From contig JAKUCV010003099.1 of the NCBI GenBank assembly GCA_028386065.3, forward strand, positions 1-64,000: a stretch of 64,000 nt of DNA. The letters are read 5' to 3'. The notes beneath the pieces were generated by a model. It saw only the letters and a program-made list of their open reading frames with translations. It was not told where the DNA came from and ran no database searches. Positions within the stretch are counted from its first letter, which is position 1; each line of letters opens with the position of its first letter. Below, piece by piece: positions 10,583 through 20,516 of the stretch. Source of the stretch: Turnera subulata (taxonomy: Eukaryota; Streptophyta; Magnoliopsida; Malpighiales; Passifloraceae). Made by a program: the position numbers and the translations under genes.

Positions 10583-12579
10583 ATGGCCAACAACAACAAC
10601 ACAGCAAATCCTCCACCCTCCTCTTCTAACCCAGATATCCTTTCCACATCAACCCACCACCACTGCCACCATTCCCCATCCTACCAACACGCCAACTACA
10701 CCCTGACCTCCCTCCGCTACACGAACTCATCACCGCCTTCGCCCAATTATACCCACCTACCACCGCCACACCAACCCCCACCTTACTCGCCCTTCCTGCA
10801 CCTTCAACCTCTTCCGAAACCAATACCCAAACCACACCAGAGACCAATACAATCGCCCTAACACAACAATATCGCCGCAAATGCCGGAGAACACAAACCC
10901 CTGGCACCATCATTGCCCTCGACCTCAACCTCGACCCCCAACCTGAAGAAAAGACCACACCCACCCCTCCAACGCGCAGTCATCGATGACACCGAAATCA
11001 TCAACTTGACTGAACCCCAACCATCTGCACACTCAACACCTGCAATCATTTTCCGACCACCAAAACGACCACGGACCCGCTCCACCACCAAGGCCCCCAC
11101 CTCATCTCGCCGCACACAACCCACTCCACCACAACCAAACAACGAGGAGCGATCCAAGCAAAACCAAGATCGCCCTCGAGAACCACCCATTCCACCGTCC
11201 ACCAATGAAGCAAAGACAGAGGAGGAAGACAACGAAGAACAAGGGGACGACGAGGCAGAGGACACGCCACCCCCTGCTTAGCGCTTCACCTTCCAACCTG
11301 CAAACACCAGCCACCGACGAGCCTGGGCATTCGTACAGACCCAGACAGTGCTTGTCAGCCGATGGCTGGATATGGATGCACTTAGAGCCATTGGGGCCAG
11401 GAATGGCATGCGCCGATTCTACCAACCAGTAGGGTGGTTGCTGTTTGCCACACTCGGAGAGCCCACCTACGGTGACCTAACCCGCGAATTCTTCAGTTCG
11501 CTCTTCCACCAGCCCCCACAGGACCAGGAGCCCGACACAGCACGATTCTGTCTGGGCAACGAGACCAGGGTTCTCACCGTTGCCCAGTTGAATCAGATGC
11601 TCGGGCTACCAAATGAAGGATACCAAGAGAGGCCAGCAGACTTTGCCGCGGAGGAGTTTTGGAATGACATCTCCACTGACCCCGGATACAACTCTTCCAC
11701 CAGTTCAGCCACATCATTCCGTAGCCGCGCACTGCGCATTATACAGCACTTCCTGTCACACAACATCTATGACAGAAACAGGAGTCGCTTGGCTGTTCAA
11801 TACGAGGAGCTGTTCATCCTCTGGTGCATGGTGCACTGCCAACCTCTCAACACCGGCGCCTTTATCCTTCGAAGGTTCATCACACAAAGGAAGGCACCAT
11901 ACCTTCCTGACACCGGCATCATCATATGATTGCACGCCATTTCCACCTTCCCCTGCATCGTTTTGAGTTGGTTAGCGGCACCATCTGGATCGACCGAGGC
12001 ATCCTTAATAGGATGCACCTACCCGCCTCACAGCCTCAGGAGAACAACCAGGAACAGCCTGATGCTGTGGCTGAAGAACAAGAAGATGCACCTCCAGCAC
12101 CACAGCTTCAAGGACTGGAAGACCCTGTACAACCCCAACAGCCTGCTGCACAACACGCACAGCCTCAAGCACAGCCTCATGCTGTAACTTGAGACCAGGT
12201 GCTGGATATCTTTGAGCAGATGCAGGATTGGATTGGGCAGCAAATCCTCCCCGTCCTTCAGAACCAAACCCGCATCCAACAGACCCCGGCTGCTCAGGGA
12301 GAACGCCTGCAGCGCCTCCAGAAGAGCATTACTGCCCAAGAGATGCGCCTGACCTCCTCTTTGGGAGAAGCATGCACACACCTTAACAGGGGCATCACTG
12401 AGGTGTGCGGCATCACACAGACCCAAGGCAGAGCCATGAGTGAGTTCCATAGCCAGTACATGGCCTAGCACGTGCAAATAACCGAAACCCTAACTAATTT
12501 GATGAACATGGCACGTGCACTGACGCGGTCACCACAGGCAGGACCTCCACCATCCAGCAACAAGCGCCAACGCCGCTAA
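10583..12579 (+). pseudogene. Athila second ORF (plant-transposon ORF after pol), broken
   Basis: Athila-type elements carry an extra ORF between integrase and the 3' LTR, historically compared with envelope genes but of unproven function. Here ATG 10583 (context CCATGGCC) opens a Pro/Ser/Thr-rich N-terminus in a frame that continues through stops near 10859 and 11279. The conserved core follows, 11282-11929: RWLDMDALRAIG, GNETRVLTVAQLNQMLGLP, and LFILWCMVHCQPLNTGAFI, resembling the ATHILA/putative plant transposon protein family. Near 11925 the frame shifts by one and continues (WIDRGILNRMHLP) into a Gln/Pro-rich segment and a predicted helix (12199-12466), with stops at 12190 and 12466, ending at 12579 in KRQRR. 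I see no signal peptide or membrane segment to support an envelope role. An upstream in-frame ATG at 10475 is not conserved in A, so 10583 is preferred. Confidence 0.7.
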
Positions 12580-14151
12580 CTCCACCTTTCTAGCACCCCT
12601 AGACTAGTTTTTAGGATGTCTAACCCCTACCACATAGGATACAAATTTCAGTTTGGGGTATTTATCTTTGTGTTTAGAATTAGACCTTTTGTCTTCAAAT
12701 TTCGGTAATGTGTTTTATTATGCTTGTCTTTGTTGTGGCATTTCACCTTTCTTTTGTTTAGTTTCAGCAGTGAGGACACTGCAAGTTTTCAGTTTGGGGT
12801 ATTTTAGGGTACAAATGCCATTTTATGCCTTCTGTACTTTTCTGATTAATTCAATGCAAATTCAAATGCTTATCTATTTTTCATTTTGCTTCTCCACAGT
12901 ATGAGCCTGTCCTTATATTTATGCATCTTCGATTTTTCCATTTAATTCTGCTCATACTCTAATATCAGCACTTGTCTCATTTCCAAAACAAGCAGAACAG
13001 GCATAATCAAACAATTGCACTCTATGAATCTGTCAAACAAGAAGAATCTTGCTAAATGGTTTTCAAAATGCCACAGGCTCAGCCTGTCTACCTTCAGAAC
13101 AGATCCTTATCCCTGTCAAGGCGAAATACAAGTAAGAGTTCTTCAAGCAAGGAAGGGATCTAGGCCTTCTTCTGCATACCCTACAGACCACATAAATCCA
13201 TACCACACTCATCAATCCATTGCAACCCCATTTAAGCCAACTAGAGTAGCCCCAATTTATTCCTTCACCCTGTTTCACCTCACCTCAGCCACTTGGAGCC
13301 GAGACAGGGGCCATCATGTGCTAAGGCACAATTTCATTCCAACAGCCTCACCCTGTTGATGAGTCTGTGAACAAGATTCAATTCTACCAAGAATCTGAGG
13401 CTGTTTGCACTTAACAAATACATGCCCGGAATGTTACCACACATCTTGTACTGCTCTCTTCCCAGCTGCAACAATTAAAAAAAAAAAGAGAGAAGGGAAC
13501 AAAATAAGGCAGCCGGCGAAGAAAAGAAAAACATGGGAAGGAGAAATAAGGAGAAAAGAAACGTTTTGTGAATCAGACTCCTTCTCAAACAAGAGGATAC
13601 ATTTAGCCTCTGGGCAGCATGAAAAATCAAGGGGTATGGAATCAAACAGTCGCTATACAGCCTCAGTCTGTTCACAAATTAAACTGAAGGTTTCAAGTTC
13701 ACAGGCCACCAACATTAGCTCAACCCATCCACCATCCATTGACAACCATCACCCTAACCTTGGTACAACATAGAAAAGTCCTGGAGATCCTTGCTTGATG
13801 ACTGTTACACATTAGTGGAGACAAAGGATGATAGGTCTGCATATGAGGTAATGTTTTTCACTTCCCGAAAAAAATGATTCTGGCAGGATCCCTTTGACGA
13901 CAGATGATTGGAGGATAGTTGCAAGATAATCCCTGTAAATTTGTATTACAGAAACCATTGACAAGTAATTTGATTGGAGTTGATGCAGTTTTAAAAGAAA
14001 ACAAGGGGATTCCTAAATTAAGGCATCGCTTGGGAGAAACTCGACGAAAATTTGGATGCATTGGAACTGCCCTTACTTCTTTCCAAAATCATGCCTTCTT
14101 TTATTTTTCTGATTGCTTGAGGACAAGCAAAATTTTCAGTTTGGGGTATTT
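12580..14151 (+). other. 3' untranslated region of element B with repeated polypurine-like motifs
   Basis: No credible gene. The motif CAGTTTGGGGTAT occurs at 12649, 12790 and 14137, the last directly before the 3' LTR. Two copies are preceded by small hairpins with an AGGA loop: GCAGTGAGGACACTGC near 12767 and GCTTGAGGACAAGC near 14115. The palindrome ACAGGCTCAGCCTGT is at 13073-13087. An A/G-rich stretch lies at 13475-13560. Confidence 0.65.
14137..14151 (+). other. Polypurine tract of element B
   Basis: CAGTTTGGGGTATTT immediately precedes the 3' LTR at 14152. The same sequence precedes the 3' LTR of element A (38660-38674). Its position makes it the probable plus-strand primer site. Confidence 0.7.
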
Positions 14152-15327
14152 TGATGCATGTGAAATATGCATAGTTTAGGGCATAATTTTGGACGCAAAT
14201 TGTTCTAAATTCATATGATTATATGCCTCCTATGCAATATTCCACTATATTCCTCCAATTTCCATCCCTTACTGTATGATTAGTGATTTCAGGTGCATTT
14301 CAATCAATTCAAGAGGATTTCATTAAAGAATTTGAAGACACAGCATCAGCCACAGCATGAGCCTGTTGCAGAACCCTTGAGACTGTCCCTGAGGCTGTTG
14401 TTCATTGAGAATTCAATTGAAGGCCTCAAACCACCTTCAAATCACAAGATTTCCACTGAAGATCGTTTCCCTAACTCTGATCCAAGAAGTCCTCATGACA
14501 CCTCATCATCGGCAGAAGAAGCAGAAGTCAATCGAAAGGAAAGTTGGAGAAGAACTGCAACAGCATCAGCCACAGCATCAGTCTGTGCGCCCTGCTAACC
14601 CAGAAATCGCGGAAAGAATATAAAATTTGCACCACTTGCACCACCTGCTCCACCAATATAAAATTTGCACCACTTGCACCACCAGAGCACTTTCCAGGGA
14701 AAAAGGAATGGGCACATGCCACTCAGAGGGAATCTACCTTAAAAAAACAAATTATTTTCTGCAAAGGAGCATCTTGGAACTTACATTCCACCAATTAACT
14801 TGCTGCCCATCACTCCTGTCCTGACAACACACGCTGAAAAACTGAACGCCCATACTTTCCAGCAAGTTGGGAGGAAGAAGAACAGGAGAGCTGCACTTAC
14901 AAAAGAGGAAAGGAGAAGACACGAAAGGGGGGATCCGATTGACAAAAAAAACACACCTCAACTTACAGAATTCCTGGAACAGAGGTGGGACCCAGCAAAA
15001 CCAAGGGTCCAAGGGAAAACACGGTTCTGTAGCCTTTCTGGGCAGAAACAGTGTCGTCCCTAACCTCTAGTTTGTTCACAAACACGATGCCAATCCATTC
15101 TTCCATTATTTCTGTAACCTTGATTATGAACTAAACAACCCCTTCGTAGGTTGAAGGGGGAAGCATGTACTCGGTTTTTGCTAAATAAATTGCTCATGTT
15201 CTTATCCCTTTTTCTTGCTTTAGTTGTTGAGAACCTTCTCCATGTCTAGGTTCTGATCAAACCCATGCACGAACACAGGTAGCTAGGTTAGGGACCGAAA
15301 GGAGAAACCATAGCTACTAGAACAACA
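14152..15327 (+). repeat. 3' LTR of element B, first segment
   Basis: It starts TGATGCATGTGAAATATGC and is collinear with 2188-3360. Copia element C1 interrupts at 15328. Near 14620-14685 the block with ATAAAATTTGCACCACTTGC is duplicated in tandem, while the 5' LTR has one copy. Confidence 0.88.
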
Positions 15328-16812
15328 TGTTATTGTAATTTGCCCAAAAGGCAATCAATGGATGATTGTTTGTAGTCATATATACACATTAAGGTTATTC
15401 CAATAAATATCGTTTATAAGATAAACTCTTGCACATATTTATAACCCTAGAATATTTACATATTCTTAAATATCCCTAGTCGATTATTATTATGGATGGG
15501 TTGTGATAATAAATTAAGACTAGCGTATGTTGAGAATTTATATGTGATATGAATTTTACATACGGGTACAAGTTAGAGAACTTGTGGACTGGACCGACCC
15601 ACATAAGAACGCTACATGGAACGTTATATGTTTGTCGATAGCGGTTCTTATATGTATTGTCCTTAAACCTGAGATCATCAAGGTTCCCAACATATGAGTC
15701 GTATACTTTGATATTACTCTTGGCAATTTCGTAAATGAGTAGACTTAGTGTAATCATTGGGTATATGATAAATGTGTAGTGGGTTTTGTATGATCCAGAG
15801 GGGATTCGTCCAACCCATATAACTGGTATATTCTCGGATGGTTTCTTGATAGAGTTGAACCGGAAATGCATGGCCATGCTCGGATTATGATATGGTGATA
15901 TCATTGGTATCCGTTTTACGCGGTTAACTCGAGGATCAAGAAACCAAGATTGAACATATGCGAGATTGACATATTCCATGTCTCGTGTTTAATCTTGATA
16001 ATGGGATGAAAGGACGATGACATGCTCCGAGGCATATAGAATCAGTACTGATCTTGTCGTTCGGGTAGACGCCGCTCTTTGCTTATAATTGTAAATGAGT
16101 TTACAATTATTGCCGGACGTTACAAGTGCCTACAGGGTCACACACTTAGAATCGTTGATTAGAGCAGGTGGTTGAACCGTGGTTGGACTATGGTTCGACC
16201 AGGTGTGGTTGGACCGTGGTCGTTTTGGCTTTGTTTGATTCAATAATTGTCTGAATTATTGAGCCAAACCTGATTGCTTGTGATGTGTAATCCCATTAGT
16301 GCTTAGTGGTAGACAAGATAATGGGTATCTTAATCATGATGGGCCATTTTGTTGGCCATTACCATAAGCACTAATTGAGTGGCATAATTAGAATATGCTT
16401 TGGGTTTTTGGCTGATTGCATTCTGGTTTTTGAGAGCCTTGAGAGTGTTTTTCAGACCAGTAAGAATACACACAAACACGTCTTTTCTTTGAGAAAGAAA
16501 GAAGAACACAAAACACCACAGAGCTCCCGGAAATCCGTAGCTAGCACTACGGTTCGGGAGTGCTCGGGTTGGAGATCGTGAGACGGTTTCCAGCTGTGAT
16601 CGACGGTTCGTGTGGATACTGTTGAGGGGCAAGATTTCTGTCCAGCTCTAGCTGATTCGGTTCTGCAGTTGGGTGAAAGACCCCAATCGTTTCAGGTATG
16701 TTCGTTTTGTTATTCGGTTTAGCTATCTTCACTTGGATCCTCCATGTGTTTCCATTTTCCGCTGCGCATTTCTTTGCATTTGAATGTCAATTTGCATGCC
16801 TGGAAACTTACA
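15328..16812 (+). repeat. 5' LTR of Copia element C1
   Basis: It starts TGTTATTG and ends AACTTACA, 1485 bp. It is collinear with 25340-26627 from about position 15505. The minus-strand ORF at 15476-15979 is repeated in the other LTR and shows no recognisable domain; I treat it as chance. Confidence 0.88.
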
Positions 16813-16813
16813 G

Positions 16814-16825
16814 TGGTAGCGGAGC
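16814..16825 (+). other. Primer binding site of C1
   Basis: TGGTAGCGGAGC lies one base after the LTR end. It resembles the common initiator-Met site TGGTATCAGAGC but differs at three positions. The same 12-mer follows LTRs at 43682 and 49180. Confidence 0.6.
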
Positions 16826-17106
16826 CTCTTGTGATGCTCTAAACCGAATTTATGTGCATATGTTGATATGTTCATGCGAATATATATGATGTGTTATATG
16901 TGATGTAGCATGATCATTCTATGTTGAGTTCATTACATATATGCTGATGTTGGTTTATGTCAAAAGTGTTTTGACAACAAGAACTTGATTGGTATGTGAT
17001 ATCAACCAAGGAGTAATTGGCAGTAAGTCGAAGGGGTTCGACAAAACGAAAATTGATCGTCGGTTTTCGGAAGGAACGATGGTCGTTCTAGTGCTGCAGG
17101 GCCAGG

Positions 17107-17715
17107 AAATCGATGTTCATAAGATGGACATCGATGTCCACATGAGGATTTGCCTTGGCCGAGCCTGTTCTATGAAAGGTTGGCCTTGGCAGATTCACAT
17201 GAACATCGATGTTCAGGACTGAACATCGATGTCCAAGAGCCTTGTGAGATTGATTTGAGAATCCAGAGACCAAATAACATCGATGTTCACTTGATAACAT
17301 CGATGTCCTTATGTTCCAGAGTCTCAAACATCAATGTTTAAAGGTTAGACATCGATGTGTAAAACTACTGCCAAGTTTTTGGACCTTCGGAACTTTCCAA
17401 CATCGATGTCCCAGAGTTGAACATCGATGTTCTTGAGTTCCAGAGGCCAATGAACCTTTGGAACCTTCCAACATCGATGTCGAAGAGCTGAACATCGATG
17501 TTCTTGAGCCGTGCCAAATAGTTTGGACTTCCAGAGCCTCAAGGACATCGATGTTCATGACAGGACATCGATGACCTTGAGTTCCAGAGGCCAAATGACA
17601 TCGATGTTCATGACAGGACATCGATGTCCTAGAGTACCCGAGGCCAATGAACATCGATGTCCTTGCGCATTACCAAGGTGTTGGGAGAATCAGATTCTCA
17701 AAACATCGATGTTCA
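17107..17715 (+). repeat. Array of paired ATCGAT palindromes in the leader of C1
   Basis: By eye there are 17 exact ATCGAT cores (17109, 17129, 17205, 17225, 17279, 17299, 17350, 17402, 17423, 17472, 17493, 17547, 17567, 17600, 17620, 17652, 17705) and one variant near 17331. Most sit in a 10-14 bp palindrome such as GAACATCGATGTTC or GGACATCGATGTCC. They come in pairs whose members are 19-21 bp apart, and pair-to-pair distance is mostly 52-75 bp. Sequence between cores includes a recurring CTTGAGTTCCAGAGGCCAA. The array lies between primer site and gag. Spacers are not constant, so it is not a CRISPR array. Confidence 0.9.
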
Positions 17716-18419
17716 GCCGTGCTACCTCTGCGTAGCGGCTTATATTGCATATGATGCATTGTTATTGTATATGAGATATATAATTTGTGAATTACATGCA
17801 TGACATGTATGGATACAATTGTTGACAAGTATTCATCATTGCTTAGATCAACATTTGGTAGGTTTTGCCAAAGCAAGGTGCCAATGTTTATCCTAGAAAG
17901 ATGTGATGGCATAATTGTTATGCATGGAAACAATTGTTGATATAAATATTAAGTTCTTAGTTGCCTTCTATGATAAGCACTCATCATTGCTTAGATCAAC
18001 ATTAGGTAGGTTTTGCCAAAGCAAGGTGCCTATGTTTATCCTAGCAAGGTGCGACTGGATAATTGTAATATCTGAACTACTTATTGTGGGTTTGGACTTA
18101 ACTAGGTCATCTTAATAGGATTAAGGACTTTGAGGCAAGGAGTTGAGTTAAGTCTATGAGATAGACAAGAACAAGTGTTGTTCACTCAACTATCCAAGAG
18201 TTACATGAGATGTAATTGACAAGAGTTGTCTACCTAAATAACTATGAAGTAAGCGATCAGCCAAAGCTGACTTATCTAGTAGTGAAATATGGATCTTGGC
18301 CTACTTATATGATTGTCTTGATTTATATAGTAGGAGTATCATTTAATAGAATTTTTTGTTAAATGATTTAGTATGCATGACTCTTATTTGTGTGAGTTGA
18401 TCATTGTTGTAGAATTTCC

Positions 18420-19201
18420 ATGGCACAAAACACTAGCACAATGTCACTGCGATCTGTCCTTTAGAAGGAAAAACTGAATGGGAATAACTTCCTAAAATGG
18501 TATCGTAATTTGAGGATAGTCCTCAAACAAGAAAATAAATTGTATGTCCTCGAAGGGCCTGTTCCAATTGAACCGGCGCCTAGTACTTCTAGGGCAGGTA
18601 GGGATGTTTACAAGAAGCATCTTAATGATGCATTGGATGCATCCTGCCTTATGCTTATAACCATGGATCTGAGCTTTAGAAGCAACATGAGAAATTGGGG
18701 GTTTTGATGTGATCGAACACTTGAGAGGTGTGAGACCTCTAAGGCATTATTCCAATGCAGGATGGCTGAGTCATCACCCGTAAGACCTCATGTGCTCAAA
18801 ATGATTAGATATATTGAGAGCCTTGAGGGTCTTGGATTTCCTTTGCAGAAGGAGTTGGCTGTTGATCTAGTCCTGCAATCGTTGCCGGATAGTTACAGCC
18901 AATTTGTCATAAACTTCAATATGAATCATCTTGACAAATCCTTGTCTGAGTTGCTCAACATGTTAGGAACAGCTGAGCAACAGATGAAGGCACACAAATC
19001 CAACAGCATTATGATGGTTGGAAGTAGCAAGGGAAAGGGTAAGGGCAAGGTGAAGAATTTTTCCGAAAGGTTTGGTGCATGTTCTTCACAAGTGCTGAAA
19101 CCCAAAGGTGGTGTTGCAAAGGAAGGTCAATGCTTCCATTGCAAGAAGTCCGATCATTGGAAACGTAACTGCCCTGTTTACCTTGAAGAGGTAAAGAAGT
19201 A
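18420..19201 (+). pseudogene. gag: gag of Copia element C1 (broken)
   Basis: Structural protein of the particle. ATG 18420 opens a frame with a stop at 18462, then LNGNNFLKWYRNLRIVLKQ, typical of the plant Copia gag N-terminus. The frame is lost near 18705. A second segment (18762-19201) has PLQKELAVDLVLQSLPDSY and LNMLGTAEQQMK. It ends with a zinc knuckle CFHCKKSDHWKRNC (C-X2-C-X4-H-X4-C) at about 19132-19173, where the usual G before H is replaced. Confidence 0.85.
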
Positions 19202-20516
19202 GAAGGGAAGTAAGACTTCCGCTTCAGGTATTTTGTTATAGAAGCTAATATCTCTATCTCAGCATCATGGGTATTAGATACAGGATGTGGTTCTCACATT
19301 TGTGTAAATGTGAAGGAACTGAGAAAGAGTAGGAGAATGGCCAAGGGTAAGATAGACCTGCGTGTAGGAAATGGAGCAAGAGTTGCTACATTAGCCGTAG
19401 GAACTTACTATCTTACCTTACCGAGTGGTTTGGTTTTAGAACTAGACGATTGTTATTATGTACCGACCATAAGCAGGAATTTGATTTCTGTTTCTTGTCT
19501 TGACAAGAAAGGTTTTTCATTTGTAATAAAGAACAATTGTTGTTCTATTTATTTCAATGATATTTATTATGGTGGTGCATATTTGAGCAATGGTTTGTAT
19601 GTTCTAAGCCAAGAAACGCCTATCTATAACGTTAATACGAAGAAGGTTAGAATGAATGATTCTAATGAAACCTATCTTTTGCATTGTCGATTGGGCCATA
19701 TAAACGAGACTCGTATATCTAAACTCCATAAAGATGGACTTTTAGACTCATTTGATTTTGAATCATTTGAGACATGTGAGTCATGTTTGTTAGGCAAGAT
19801 GACGAAGACTCCTTTTGCTGGTAAAAGGTGAAAAGGCTTCGGACTTGTTAGGTCTTATACATAGTGATGTATGTGGACCGATGTCAACAAAAGATAGAGG
19901 TGGATTTCAATACTTCATTACATTTACTGATGATTTCAGTAGGTATGGCTATGTGTATCTGATGAGACACAAGTGAGAATCCTTTGAAAAGTTCAAAGAA
20001 TTCAAGAATGAAGTACAGAATCAACTCGGTAAAAGTATTAAAATGCTTCGATCTGATCGAGGAGGTGAATACTTAAGCCGAGAATTTCTTGATCATCTAA
20101 AGCAATGTGGTATAGTATCACAGCTAACTCCACCAGGTACGCCTCAATGGAATGGTGTATCTGAAAGGAGGAATAGAATCTTGTTGGACATGGTTCGTTC
20201 TATGATGAGTCAAGCTGACCTTTCTTCTTCATTTTGGGGACATGCATTATATGAGATATGGACTGGGAAGCGTCCCAATTTGTCTTTTATGAAGATTTGG
20301 GGTTGTGAGGCTTACGTGAGACGTGAAGCATCAGATAAACTCGGCCCTAAATCCGACAAGTGCCTCTTTGTAGGATACCCTAAGGAAACAAAAGGGTATT
20401 ACTTCTATAATCCCACCGACCACAAAGTGTTTGTTGCTCGGACTGCTATTTTTCTAGGAAGAGAATTTATTTCTAGAAGAATCAGTGGGAGGAAAACAGA
20501 ACTCGAAGAAGTTTGA
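19202..20516 (+). pseudogene. Protease and integrase of Copia element C1 (broken)
   Basis: The protease motif WVLDTGCGSHIC (about 19267-19302) has the active-site DTG. The GAG-pre-integrase motif CRLGHINETRI is followed by CESCLLGKMTKTPF. The integrase core has D in IHSDVCGPM, D in LRSDRGGEYLS and E in NGVSERRNRILLDM. Stops lie near 19202, 19242, 19829 and 19976. After FWGHAL the sequence jumps to YEIWTGKRPN; in related Copia integrases roughly 25 residues normally lie between these motifs, so an in-frame deletion near 20250 is likely. The segment closes with CLFVGYPKETKGYYFYNP. Confidence 0.85.

Noticed and set aside
10583..12579. True envelope gene
   Set aside because: Position is right for an envelope-like ORF, but no signal peptide, glycoprotein cysteines or membrane anchor is visible. 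The core resembles the plant-transposon ORF family instead.
15476..15979. Minus-strand ORF of 167 codons repeated at 25340-25815
   Set aside because: It lies in the two LTRs of C1; duplication is due to the LTR pair, and no known domain or start context supports a gene.
17107..17715. Regular short repeats resembling a CRISPR array
   Set aside because: Repeats are 10-14 bp palindromes, spacers are partly shared and variable, there are no cas genes, and the location is a plant retrotransposon leader.
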